Source: Symbiotaphrina buchneri (Eukaryota; Ascomycota; Symbiotaphrinales; Symbiotaphrinaceae). From it: a stretch of 64,000 nt of DNA. The position numbers and the translations under genes were made by a program. Position 1 is the stretch's first letter, and each line of letters begins with the position of its first letter. The stretch spans positions 442,451 to 506,450 of the forward strand of contig BCIG01000025.1 of assembly GCA_001599915.1 (NCBI GenBank), written 5' to 3'. Shown here piece by piece: positions 9,372 through 21,786 of the stretch. The notes beneath the pieces are model-generated. The model saw only the letters and a list, made by a program, of their open reading frames with translations, made no database searches and was not told the origin of the DNA.

Positions 9372-10644
9372 GTTGCGGGTTGGCACGAAAGACGATTGGA
9401 AAAGAATGCGTTCACAGGGTCCGAATGGAGGCCAGGCGAGGCTTTGCAGGCAAGGTAAAGAGCGACGATAGGAAAGTTCAACGAGAGACACGAAATCTTG
9501 AGGAGGCGTAAGAGGGATAGAGGAAGGGGGGCAGCGAGCTTATAAGCCAGAGGATTAGAAGACCGACGGCGCGCATCGGAGAAGAATGAATTCGTGGACA
9601 TATTGACCATTCCAGCGGCATCAAAGGAGGAGAGGAATGGAACCCACTTGACTTCAGGAACAGGCAAGTGATCCGCGACGGTATGAAGGGGGTTTGAGAC
9701 GTTTGTCGAGAGTCTCGGTGGTTTCCTCAACGCGTGTTGATTGAAGCAAGGGATGAAGCAGCAAGCGAACGACGACAGGGGCCGTTTTGGTTCAGCGGGA
9801 AGCCAACACGAAATGTGGGAATGCATTCATCCCTTGATATACCTTGGATTGCCAGTGAGTGTGCCGTTGTGAAACGCAAAACAACAGTCCTCGAGCTCTT
9901 TGTTCAATGCTGGACCACATCATGGACCATCTTCATATCCTTACAGAGCGGGGCGCCAAGCAAGAACAGAGAGGACCAGCTGGACGAGCAGGAGAGAGCA
10001 AGCACGGCAGCAGGATAGAAATATGACCCGATGCTCGTGAATGATGACTTCCAAAATTCTCTTTGAGACCGTGGATCATGACACAAATGCTTTTCTTTGG
10101 CACGCCTTTGGGATCTGGTTCCTTTCTCTCTTACTCCCTTGACATTTGGGAAGTCCGACAGAGGCTCGGCAATCTTCATAGGGTAGCTTGGTACGATACC
10201 TACCAGCTCGCCAGGCGTATTACTCACCCGGCGACATCGGTGCATCGGTGAATCGGCGCCACACAACCGCCGTCCTGGCGGCTACCGTGTCTGGTGATTC
10301 TCGTCTGGTCCTTACGACCTCGGCCTTGGCCCCACCCCTTCGGCAAATCACATCACCTCAAATGATAATAATAATATATTGAAAAGGGCCCTCGGCCAGG
10401 CATCCTGGGATGAATGAATCACGATTGCAAGATGCAAAGTACAGTACCTTGCTAATTGCGTCCAATAATACCTTCTGCCCACTGCGGAGCATGTCCCGCT
10501 CAGTAAGGCAACTGTCCCACTCCCACGCATCGAGTGTTGCTGCACCGGTAAGTGGCTCGGACCGGGTTGACCCCGCGTCTTTGTCCGCATGGAATAATAA
10601 TAAGTGGTAAGATACAATAATACCCCAATATTATGGTGCTAAGG

Positions 10645-10661
10645 TACCTTACCTTACCTTA
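10645..10661. repeat. CCTTA pentamer tract
   Basis: TACCTTACCTTACCTTA, just over three units, flanked by GGTA and AGGTAGGT. It is one of a family of such tracts in the intergenic regions of this window. Confidence 0.8.
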
Positions 10662-11745
10662 TGCAGGTAGGTCATCTTCGTAGAAGCATTAAGCATATCA
10701 TCCTCTTGTTAGCCCATCCGAAACGACAGAGATTGGTGATCCTGGGTCCCTCATATCCTCATCCGTTCCTGAGTCGGTTGATCCGCACCTGAGGTAATCC
10801 TGCCAAAACATCAGAAGAGCCCAAGAAGAGCTGCGCTGTTGGGTAAGCTAAGGTAGCTTACTGTACCTCTGTTATCGACGTCACCAAAATCAAAAGCGTT
10901 TGCCGAGCAGTGCTGCGGTGGTACTAGCACACCGCCCGGAAAAGACGGCAATTCTGGGCTAGCCCACCCCCGCAAACTTCAGAACTGGCAGGTAAAGGAG
11001 AGAAGTTCGCAGGAAGGTACCTTACCTTACAAGGATTTTACTTCAGCACGGAGCGGCTTTCAGCATAGTAGAACTTTTGTACTGTACATAACTTCATAGC
11101 GGGTGGTAGAGCCAGACAGGCTCCAAGTCGGCAGTTGTGCAGTCGTAGAAAGTACGTTATATGTATTCAGTACGTAGGGCGTCTCACCTCCATCCGAACT
11201 TATGGAAAGCCACCTCACACGAGAATGGAAACGGAAAAGGCAGGCATCTTTGACATGACGGACGGCGGCTGGACGAGCCAGGGAACGGGCCAAGGAGCAT
11301 GCCGATGCAAACAACAGACCTACCTTAAGCTAAAGGAAGGAAACAAGCTTCGATCTGCCGAGTGCCCATCATGCTTGTTAGTGCCCATCATGCTTGTTCG
11401 ACTCTATCCCTCCCCCGCCCGTGGGAAGAAAAGTATGAAGTACCCCGGTACGACTGAAATAATACCCCAGGTACATGCATGACCAATGAAAGATTATTTG
11501 TTTCCAACTAATTCTTCAGTGCTTCGAAAAGTACATTATATACCTAATATCGGCCCGGTTTTGTACTGGTACCTTATCGTTGGCAACCATCGGCCACAAC
11601 AAGTGCCGATGCTCTCTCTCTATGGGTTAGGTACCTTAAGGTAAGGTAGGTCGAATACACACCACTCGCTACGTTAGGCTCCCTTTTGTGAGCACCTACT
11701 CATGTGGGTAAGGGTCATAAATGATACTTTAATAATTATAATAGT

Positions 11746-11775
11746 ACGGCCACGGCCACGGCCACGGCCACGGCC
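11746..11775. repeat. ACGGCC hexamer array
   Basis: Five perfect copies of ACGGCC lie about 150 bp before the transporter start. A run of a 6-bp unit outside coding DNA may change length easily between strains. Confidence 0.9.
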
Positions 11776-11924
11776 TCCTCCTGCTCCTTGCCCGCCTTCC
11801 TTCCCTACACCTCTCGGCCCATGCCTGACTGCAACAACGCGCCGAGCATCTCGTTCCTACGGGGCATGCATGGTTGGTTGACCTAGGGTCAGTGGGAGTC
11901 AGTGGGCCAGCGCATGATTCCATC

Positions 11925-14900
11925 ATGGCCGCTTCGGGAGACGAAAAAGACTACCGGGCTCCTGACCTCGCCGCCGCCGTGGCAAGCACCAACCACCCGG
12001 AGCCCGTTTTCAGTGAACCCACGCAGGGGAACCGGGAAAATGGCAGCGCTGACCCGGAGAAGGCGAATCTCCCTGCGCTGGACCAGGCTGAGAGCGCATT
12101 GACTCCAGTGACCACCAGAAGTGCGCCTCTACCCGAGGAGAAGAAGCCATGGTACAGGAAATGGAACCCCTTGAAGTGGGGCCCGCCTCCACCGGTGCCA
12201 AAGGAGCGGACGGTGTGCCCGGAATATAAAGCTGGCTTCTTCAGCCAGATCACCTTCCACTGGATGGCCCCGCTGATGAACGTAAGTCTGTGGCTCTCTA
12301 CTGGCCGTGTGACACCTATGATAACATCTGTAGACGGGCTACCGGCGGCCACTGGAGCTGAATGACATATGGCTGGTGAACCCCAATCGAAGTGCCGAAG
12401 CAATGGCGTCACGGCTCAAGGCCTCATTTGACAAGCGAGTGGCCAGGGGCGATCAGTATCCTCTCCTGTGGGCTATGCACGAAACTTATAAGTTTGAGTT
12501 CTGGCTGGGAGGCATCTGCCAGCTATTTGCCAACATCTTCCAAGTCATGTCTCCGTTTACTCTGCGATATCTGATCAGCTTTGCCACTCAGGCTTATTAT
12601 GCCGATGAAGCTGGCACCAAAGGCCCTAGCATTGGACGGGGTATAGGCCTAGTGCTCGGTATCACGGCAATGCAGGTCCTGCAGAGCTTGGGCACCAATC
12701 AATTCATCTACAGAGGCTTCATGGTCGGTGGCCAATCGCGAGCTGTATTGACAACTCTCATCTTCGAAAAGTCCATGAGGATATCGGGGCGAGCCAAAGC
12801 GGGAGGCAAAGCGATAGAGGATGGGCTCACGCAAGATAAGCCTCAGAATGGGAAACGTTTTCGATTCCGTCGTCATAGTGCAGCCAATGGACCAAAGCAG
12901 CAGCCTGATAGAGCGAAAGGGGTCTCTGGAGATGGCACAGGGTGGGGTAATGGAAGGGTTGTTAATGTCATGTCGACCGACACATATCGTATTGACCAAG
13001 CTTCCGGCCTGTTCCATATGATTTGGACCTCACCAATCGCCATCATCATTACCCTGGTGGTACTTCTCATCAACATCACCTATAGTGCGTTGGCTGGCTT
13101 TGGCTTATTGGTTCTCTGTGTCCCCCTCTTGACAAAGGCTGTCAAGTCTCTATTCCGCCGAAGGGCGGTCATCAATAAGACGACCGATCAAAGGGTCACA
13201 TTGACACAGGAAATCCTCCAAGCGGTCAGATTCGTCAAATATTTCGGATGGGAGAGCAGTTTCTTGAAAAGACTCGGTGAGATCCGGACGCGGGAGATCA
13301 GGGGAATACAGAAACTCTTGGCGATCCGAAACGCCATCAATGCTGTCTCCATGTCTCTCCCCGTGTTCGCGTCCATGCTGGCTTTCATTACCTACTCGTT
13401 ATCGAACCATGCCCTGAACCCTGCCTACATATTCTCCTCCTTGGCACTGTTTAACTCGCTCCGAATGCCTCTCAACTTGCTACCAATGGTTATTGGACAG
13501 GTCACTGATGCCTGGTCTTCCATTCAGCGCATACAGGAATATCTGCTGGCTGAAGAATCGAAAGATGAGTTCGAATGGGACCTTGAAAGTAAAGATGCGC
13601 TCACCGTTCGAGATGCGTCATTTACCTGGGAACGAGCCCCTACGCAGGACCCGGACAAAGCCGTGAATGGGAAATTTCCGTCTAAGAAGGAAATCAAAGA
13701 TGCCAAAAAGGCGGCAAAGGCTGCCGCCAAAGATCAGAGTAACGCTGCAAGGCCGGAATCTCAAGACGGCGGAATTGACAGTGCAAGTACCCTGACGGAA
13801 CAGGCTCCGTTCAAGCTGCGGAACCTGAATTTTACTGTCGGACGAAACGAGTTGGTCGCCGTGATCGGGACCGTCGGGTCAGGGAAAAGCTCATTGCTGG
13901 CTGCCATAGCAGGTGACATGCGAAAAACGGAGGGTGAGGTAGTTGTAGGTGCGACCAGGGCCTACTGCCCGCAGACGGCGTGGATACAGAACGCCACTGT
14001 CAAGGAGAACGTGCTATTTGGTAAACAGTACGATCCGCAGTGGTACTCAAAGGTAATAGAAGCGTGTGCCTTGCGAGCCGACCTCGAGATGCTTCCCAAT
14101 GGCGACCAAACGGAGATCGGTGAGCGTGGTATTACTATCTCCGGGGGCCAGAAGCAGCGTCTGAATATTGCTCGTGCAATCTACTTCGATGCTGATTTGA
14201 TCCTTCTGGATGATCCTCTCTCGGCCGTAGATGCACATGTCGGACGTCACATCTTTGATAACGCTATTTGTGGGCTGTTGAAAGACAAAGCTCGCTTGCT
14301 CGCCACCCACCAATTGCATGTCTTGCATAGGTGTGATAGGATCATCTGGCTAGAAGAGGGTTGCATTGAGATCATCGATACCTTCGACAATTTGATGGCC
14401 AATAATGAAGGCTTCCAAAAGCTGATGGCGACTACTGCTGTGGAAGAAAAGAAGGAGGAAGAAGACCACGAAAATGATAGTGAAGTCGAGGAGGAGAAAA
14501 AAGACGCAAAAAGAAGAAACCCTCGAAACGTGGCGGTGCACTCATGCAAGCGGAGGAGAGGGCCGTGAGGAGTGTCCCATGGAGTGTCTATCTGGCCTAT
14601 GTTAGAGCGTCCGGCTCCATCCTTAATGCTCCATTCGTATTCCTTCTACTGGTACTCTCCCAAGGCGCGAACATCACAACAAGCTTGTGGCTCTCTTATT
14701 GGACCTCAGATAGATTAGGCTACTCATTGGGCCAATATGTGAGTGTGCCTCGTCATTTTCGAGCTGGGTGATGCTGATTTCTGGACAGATTGGTGGATAC
14801 GCTGGCCTGGGGGCAGCCCAAGCTCTGCTCATGTTTGCTTTCTCTATATCTCTCACGATCTTTGGTACTACAGCCAGCAAGGTTCTTCTCCAGCGGGCGA

Positions 14901-16488
14901 TGACGAGAGTACTGAGAGCGCCGATGTCGTTCTTTGACACAACGCCATTGGGCCGTATCACCAACCGCTTCTCAAAAGATATCGACATCATGGATAACAA
15001 TCTCACCGACGCAATGCGGATGTACTTTATTACTGTAGGAAGTAAGGACATTACTATCATGGACGAAAGTCATGAGAAAGATCTGTGTGCTGATCTCTTG
15101 CTTAGTGATTGTTTCTGTCTTTATCCTGATCATTGCATACTTCCATTATGTGAGCCTATCTCTATTGCGGAACATCTACGTAAAGCTGATTATTTCAGTT
15201 TGCTATCGCTCTAGCACCTCTTACCTTGATGTTCTTCTTCTCGGCAGGCTATTACCGAGCGTCTGCAAGAGAGGTCAAGAGGCACGAAGCTGTGCTGAGA
15301 TCAGTCGTCTTCGCCCGCTTCGGTGAAGCTCTATCTGGGACCGCTTGTATACGTGCATATGGTCTTCAGGCCCGCTTCATCCAGAGTATCAGGGATGCCG
15401 TCGACACCATGAACGGAGCGTACTACCTTACCTTCTCGAACCAACGCTGGCTGAGTGTCAGGCTCGACTTGATTGGAAATTTACTTGTATTTACTACAGG
15501 CATTCTGGTTGTCACGTCACGCTTCGACGTCTCTCCTAGCATCTCAGGTTTGGTCTTATCCTATATATTGGCCATTGTGCAGATGCTGCAATTCACCATA
15601 CGCCAACTCGCGGAAGTTGAGAATGCGATGAATGCAACGGAACGACTTGAATACTACGGCACTCAACTGGAAGAAGAAGCCCCGTTGCACCTCGGAGACG
15701 TGCCCAGCTCTTGGCCGGAAAGAGGAGAAATCGTCTTTAGTAATGTGGAAATGCGCTACAGGAAAGATTTACCCTTGGTCCTCAGTGGCCTAAGTATGCA
15801 TGTCGCCGGGGGGGAGAGGATAGGTATTGTTGGGCGAACCGGGGCGGGGAAGTCAAGCATCATGTCGACGTTGTTCCGCTTGGTAGAACTCTCTGGCGGC
15901 AGTATAACGATTGATGGTCTTGACATAAGTAAGATTGGCCTGCAAGATCTTCGTTCAAGACTCTCGATCATCCCGCAAGATCCGACTTTGTTCCGGGGCA
16001 CCATTCGATCAAACCTGGATCCTTTCAATGAGCACACTGACTTGGAGTTGTGGACGGCCCTGCGCCAAAGCTATCTCGTGTCCGAGGACGCCCAACTGGA
16101 CGACAAGTCGCCGGGACGCATCCATCTGGATGGCAGCGTGGAGGAGGAGGGTCTGAACTTCTCGCTCGGGCAGCGACAATTGATGGCGCTGGCTCGAGCT
16201 CTTGTACGAGGCTCTCGTATCATAGTCTGTGACGAGGCGACGAGCAGCGTGGACATGGAAACGGACCAGAAGATTCAGCACACCATTGCCACGGGATTCA
16301 AGGGGAAGACGCTGCTGTGTATCGCTCACAGGTTGAAGACAATCATCAATTACGACCGAATCTGTGTGATGGATGCTGGCCAGATTGCCGAGATGGACTC
16401 TCCCCTGGCATTGTGGGAGCAGGGGGGCATTTTCCGAGGCATGTGCGAAAGGAGCGGCATCAGACGAGAGGATTTCTTGACAGCATAG
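11925..16488 (+). CDS. ABC-C multidrug transporter, Yor1-like
   Basis: Exons are 11925-12281, 12334-14738, 14789-15034, 15081-15149 and 15199-16488, giving about 1455 residues. After a soluble N-terminus the order is TMD1, NBD1, TMD2, NBD2, without the extra TMD0 of longer ABCC proteins. NBD1 has Walker A GTVGSGKSS (about 631), signature ISGGQKQ (about 722) and Walker B LILLDD, where Asp replaces the catalytic Glu as is usual in ABCC. NBD2 has GRTGAGKSS (about 1238), LGQRQ and VCDEATSSVD with the Glu. Family members export oligomycin-type drugs, conjugates and metabolites from the plasma membrane or vacuole. One base appears to be missing in the A6 run at 14497-14502: the frame before reads KKDAKRRN and stops, while the +1 frame gives RRKKKKPSKRGGALMQAEER and continues. 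No plausible intron bridges this. It is either a sequence error or a broken allele. Confidence 0.88.
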
Positions 16489-16829
16489 CAATCTTGGGAG
16501 GAGCATGTCATTTCTAGTAGAACACAATTTTCGCCACATCATACTCGAAGGTCTGTATATTTATTCCATGCGGGAAGCCGATACTTTTCAAGTACTCCAA
16601 GCTCGTCACTAAATGCTCGATTGCCTGCCCGATTGAACGATAGCCCCATGTCATCTAAGTCGCAATGCAATTGCCTCTGATCCCCATCAATCATGGCACA
16701 TACACCGGCGGTAACCGCCACTGAGCATGGTGGACCGCCATGAACCTCTTACCATGTCTCACTCGTAGCTCAACCGAAATCGGTCATCCCAGTCAGCGTA
16801 TCGTTTGAACCCACAAGACTGCGGGAACT
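16489..16829. other. Short convergent intergenic
   Basis: A 341-bp stretch between the ends of the transporter and the eIF2-gamma gene. It should contain two 3' ends; nothing else was seen. Confidence 0.6.
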
Positions 16830-18478
16830 CTAGTCTAGACTAGGCTCCAATGTCGTACCACTGCAAGGACCCGCGATCAGCCAAAATTCTGGATCATTAA
16901 TTTCGGAGATAATACGTACGCAACGATATTTGCCCATCCAATTAGCCGCCAGTGCTTTTCAATCCTCCGACTGAGAGCAATCTTCTCGCCGATTTCTGTG
17001 CAAGCCGGGCTTGTCAAACTGAGCTTGGCGGCATCGGCCCTCACGCCCATGACCTTGGCGCCAGTCGCAGTACTGCCTATATTGACCATGAGAACCTCGT
17101 TCTTGGCGAGTTTGGCGACCTTCGCCTGCTTGCCGTCTGCTGTTTTGACACCGAGCAGTCGCCTAAGGAGGAAATAGTTGACCTCGAGCTCTGTGTAGAT
17201 GGCCGGCAAGCGGCCCTTGAGACCGAGAACGAAGCCAACAAGACGATCCGCGCGGCATAGGGTAGGGTCTACCCGGGTTCCCACGCCTATGAGACCTCCT
17301 GGAACTGCAAACTTCAGATCGTTGTGTTCGGCAAACAGGGAGACAACCCGACTGAAGATAGGGCGACATTTGATGGCACCCTTCTCGTCCTTTGTTACGA
17401 TACCAGGACGGATCTCAATCTCGTCACCCAGTTTCAGGACACCGGTCAGAATACTGCCTCCAGCAACACCTCCTTTAAGGTCCTCAATCTCGGCACCCGG
17501 CTTATTGACGTCGAATGAACGGATTACGATCATGTGAGGGGCCGCGGTGAAATCTCTGACCGGGACCGGGATTTTGGTGACAAGATATTCATTGATCGCA
17601 TCAATGTTATATTTGAGTTGCGCTGAGATGGGGATGATGGGAGACCCATCGGCGACAGTGCCCCGAATGAATTTCAGGATTGACTGATAATGCTGTTCAG
17701 CACCCTCTTCCCGCATGAGATCTACCTTGTTCTGCAGGATTATGATATGGTTGAGCTTCATAATCTCAATAGCGGCAAGATGCTCAGAGGTCTGCGGCTG
17801 CGGGCAAGTTTCGTTTCCAGCAATGAGAAGTAATGCAGCGTCCATGACAGCGGCCCCGGACAACATAGTGCTCATGAGAATGTCGTGACCAGGGCAATCC
17901 ACGAAGCTGAACGGTCTTAGTCTTAGGACAAGCAGGGAACTCAGAAACACTTACGAGACATGACGCAAGAGGCGGTATGTTCCACCACACCCTTCCCTTT
18001 CACAAGGGGGGTCCACCTCTTTCTCACTCTTGTAGCTTCTGTAGCAGGTAGGCCGTGGGCACTCCTGGTTATCACACTTGTATATCTTCGCATTCGCATA
18101 ACCCAGCTTGATGGTGATGTTCCTTTCTAGCTCATTCTTGAAGCGGACCGTCTGGACTCCCGAAATAGCCTTGACGACTGTGGACTTCCCGTGCGCGACA
18201 TGCCCTATTGTCCCTATATTGATGGTCGCTTGCCTGGCTATGATCTCAGGTGTGAGAGGGGTGAGGGCAGAGACGTCGAGATCCTCCGGATTCGGTTGAG
18301 GTGGCAGCTCTGGCCGGGCAGGCTCGGGCGGTGGTGGCGGACGTGCAGTCTTCTTCAGCGCAGATTTGGGCTTTTCCTGGATCTCATCGACCTCGTCATC
18401 GAACCCGTTGGTTGGTTTGAGACCTGGCGAGGCGGGAGGAGATTCGTCTTCCGAGGGATAGTCGCCGTTACTCGCCAT
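16830..18478 (-). CDS. GCD11: Translation initiation factor eIF2 gamma
   Basis: Exons 18478-17955, 17906-16920 and 16860-16830 encode 513 residues. The factor binds GTP and initiator Met-tRNA and delivers it to the 40S subunit in the cytosol. G1 is GHVAHGKST (92-100), G3 is DCPGHD (about 178) and G4 is NKVD. A Cys4 zinc ribbon (CDNQEC and CEREGC) lies between G1 and G3, as in the family. The C-terminal beta-barrels follow. The last intron leaves a final exon of only 31 nt, coding [10 protein letters not shown]; this matches the conserved family tail and argues against stopping at the unspliced frame. The N-terminal 75 residues are a Pro/Glu-rich extension of fungal type. Introns have consensus ends (GTAAGT, GTACGT; TTCAG, TGCAG). 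Confidence 0.96.
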
Positions 18479-19252
18479 GTTTGCTGCCGCTCAGAACACC
18501 GTGGAGGATGATGATGCTCGGAAGTTAGCGGTGTGTTGAAGCTGCTCCTGGGGCAAGCTTCGGCGTTTTGTGTATTGTGGGTTGGTGATGTAGAAGAAGT
18601 ACGGTAAGGTAAGGTACGGTAGGAAGAGGCAGTGATGGATGGTTGGGCAAATTTAGTGGTGGGGTCTACCGTCTATGGGTACTAGGTAGGTAGTTTAGTC
18701 TTAGCCTGGAGTCACAGCGAGATACATAAGAGGAAAAAAATTGTAGGAAAGCAAGACGGATGATTTTGGACCGATCAATGAATTTAGATAGAGTTTCAGT
18801 ACATGAGGTCTAAGGCAACAACAGCAGGAGAAGCTGCATGGTCATAATGATCTGAATACTACTACTGAAAAGGATTTGCATGTTGCTGTTCATCGTGGAG
18901 ATTTCTTTTCCGTCTCTTTTCCTACTGAGGTACAGTGTACCGTGTGCTGCTGAGTCACCGAGCCACCAACCTCCATCTCTCTGCTCCTCTCTGCGCCTCT
19001 GCCCCTGTCTTCCAGAGGAAACGGACTTCTTACGTGCTACTCGGTGCTCTGCCAACGATAAGTGTCCACTTTCTTTTGCAGCCCATGCCACGCACGAAGA
19101 ATGGTACAAGAGGATAAGATATGCACACTTGACAGTTTCACTTGAAGTGCTCTGTATCTGTTCGATGCAGAAGGTCATGACCTATGTCACCTCACCAACG
19201 CCACGGACAGGCTATGCATACAATAAGCTAGAACCGCCTCTCTATATGCAAT
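18479..19252. other. Intergenic between eIF2 gamma and MAK11
   Basis: This holds the eIF2-gamma promoter, with a GGTAAGGTAAGGTA tract at 18603-18616, and the 3' region of MAK11. A plus-strand frame at 18880-19302 has no recognisable product. Confidence 0.55.
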
Positions 19253-20841
19253 TCATCCACTTTCCGACTCGTCACTTACGGTGGAGGCACCGTCCGCACT
19301 GAACCCTTCAAATGCATCTTCCCCGTCCTCTGCGCTTTCCGGAGTCATGATAAAAGCTCCCAAACAGGTGATTCTGTTGCCCGTTTCACAGCTGCTGAGG
19401 AGTTGCCCTATTTGCCGCACAGCACCGTCACTGTCCTGCTCCGAGAAGGATTTGGATTCTGTCTCAGCATCGGGATCCTGCTCCTTCAATGTCCTCTTAG
19501 CCTTGCCCGCATGCTCAGATGTGCCAGAGCGTCCGAGCTGGCCGAGTTCGTTTTTCTCAACGGACCACAACCTCACCACACCATCACTGCTGCCCGTTAC
19601 GACCAAGAGTAAGGGATCTGCGCCTTGCTCATTACCAGTAGGGAGTATCACGAAGTCCTTGATGCGTCCATGAATATCGGCGTTCCTTCCACCAAGTTGT
19701 CCTACTGCTTTAGCGTGCCTGAGCGAGGTCTGCTCCTCATCACCGTCAGTCCCTGGGCCTGTGGAGTAGAATATGATCCTCCCATCTTCGGTTGACACCG
19801 ATATCACCGGGGCTTGATCCTCTTCAGGCGATGGTAGGTAATGCATTTGATGGACTTTTGTGCGAAGTAGGATGTGACATTTCGGTTTCGAATCCTGCCT
19901 CAATTAGCGCGCACTCTGGGCAAGCCGTTGAGGTCTCCTACCAGGCCGAAGATCACAATGCTTCGGTCAAAGGCCACGGCAAACTCCTCTCCTCGTGGAT
20001 CCCACACGACTTTCTGCCCCTCACCAGCGGACCTTTTATCCTCCTTCACCGTCTGCAGCAGCTCTTTGCCAAAATTCAACACGCCAGCTTTCTTGCCCGT
20101 CACCAGGTTCCAGAGCCGCATACACTTTTCTCCCTTTCCCACACTGACCATCAACTTCATGCTCGGATGGACCGCGAAGTCATTTACCCCCGCTGGCACT
20201 TCGCCTGGCGCGGCTGTGTCTCCACTGGGTCGGCCCAGAGGCCGAGGTATAGGAGCCTTGATCGTCGACAAGACGGTCCAGTCCCGTGTCCTTGTAATGG
20301 CAATTGTATTATCTTCTGCTGCGGATAAGAGTTTTGAGTGGGTTGGAAAGTATAAGGCGTTTATGCTCGAGGAGTGATGCAACAATGTGCCCAATTCGCG
20401 GTTCTTCGGGTTCTCGGTGATCGCGTTGTTTGCGAGGGTAGGGAGCGGGACTCTGTTTCCTGCTGGTGGAGGACTCGCAGACAGATGATAGAGGTTGATG
20501 CGTTGATCGGTACTGCCTGTCGCGAAAATGACCTTTCGCGCCTGGGAGCTCTGATCGTCTGAGGGAGGAGGCGGTGGGGAGAGGGCCAGACAGCGAATTG
20601 CGGAAGCGTGGGCATGGAAGAGAAAGGTGTCGGCAAATTGAACAGGGTCTGATGACTCTGAACTAGGCAAGGTCACGGTCGCTGTGAAGCCATGGAGCAC
20701 CCGCTCGTAGGATCCAGTAATGATCTGGACCGTTGTGGGCTTTGAAAGGCCAGGGTCCTGATGGGAAGGCAGCACCTTTTTGCGCTGGGCAGAAGAGGTG
20801 ATTTCAGCGGTTCCACTATCCTCCCTCTTCCTTTTGCCCAT
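19253..20841 (-). CDS. MAK11: WD40 ribosome-biogenesis protein Mak11
   Basis: Exons 20841-19942 and 19894-19253 encode 513 residues. Mak11 (PAK1IP1 in animals) is a nucleolar WD40 protein needed for 60S subunit assembly. Family marks are GSYERVLHGF near the N-terminus, HHSSSINALYF, VHPSMKLMVSVG, WDPRGEEFAVAF and CETGNRITCLGAF before the tail, all matching the animal homologue segment by segment. The 47-nt intron runs from GTAGGA to GGCAG with branch GCTAATT; splicing gives FGLDSKPKCH, a conserved junction, while read-through hits a stop. A possible donor GTAAGT sits near the 3' end (about 19277), so a short last exon cannot be excluded. MAK11 and VID21 are divergent. Confidence 0.93.
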
Positions 20842-21786
20842 TACTGTTGTGGTGGGTGTTGCGAAGCCCTTGTTGAAATGCTCCTGATATACTTACAATT
20901 TCGAATCCTCGATCCTCAAAAAAAGTTCCCTACTGCATGTGAAGCTAGAGTGAGGGACAAAGGCTAACCGTATTGGGATAAAACAGCCAAGGTGTGTTTG
21001 CACCTCCCTGAGCTGTACAGATACTCTCTAACTTGACCTTAACTTTAGTGCTATTGATATGATATATTGATACCTTATTATTGTTTGTGGCCTAAGCTAG
21101 GGTCATGGAAATTGGTTTTGTTTTTTGACATCTTTATTCACCGGATACTAACAATAAGAATGAGATTGAATGGTTCGCAGGGCGCTGGATACTGCGTGAT
21201 TGAATTCTGCGAGTCATGTGACCTACTCCATCTTTCATAGGATGTTTATAGGTACTTACTGTACCCATAGAAAAGATATTGGGTGATTTGTACCTACCTT
21301 ATCTAAGGTATCTTTGCGCCCCCTTTGTGACCCTTATCTTACCTTGAGGTACCTTAGGTAATCGATGTGCGCCCGAATATGGAAGAGGCACAAAGTACCT
21401 GGGGTACTTGAGAGCAGCACCCTGGTAGTATAATAAGGTACTAGTACTTGCATATCTTATGATATATATATTAAAATAAAGTATAGATACCTAGCAACCA
21501 ATGGATGTACTTTCTGTTGCGCAAGCTTTTTATACCAGAGGTACCTTGGCACCTATCTCTTGCACTGTGCACTCACTGTGTGCACCTCCCCTTCTTTCCT
21601 TGCAAATTCCCACTGCACACCCCCCTCCCCCAACCCAAACGTTTCTGAAGCGAGAATTCCATCGATGATCGGGCTGCGTGTCATCTACTCTCTCACCAAC
21701 AACTCGCCTTTTCAACACCATCACCAGCCCCCTAATCTTCCGTTCCGACCAGATTAACGGATGTTTTTCGGTCGGAAGGTGGCTAC
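20842..21786. other. Divergent promoter region MAK11/VID21
   Basis: About 950 bp between two divergent starts. It is AT-rich around 21050-21150 and 21440-21490 and carries TACCT/AGGTA words at 21290-21360, including a GAGGTACCTTAGGTA stretch. No gene is supported; the short frames at 21530-21757 are pyrimidine-rich leader. Confidence 0.6.

Larger units (their letters stand above)
9372..11924. other. Long gene-poor stretch between wall protein and transporter
   Basis: About 2.5 kb without a supportable gene. It carries several CCTTA/TAAGG tracts (10645-10661, 11018-11030, 11629-11650) and an ACGGCC hexamer array just before the transporter. Short frames at 9368-9826 and 9904-10266 (minus) and 11135-11482 (plus) lack family resemblance. 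It probably contains divergent promoters for the wall protein and the ABC transporter, and could hold a non-coding RNA that is not visible by eye. Confidence 0.5.
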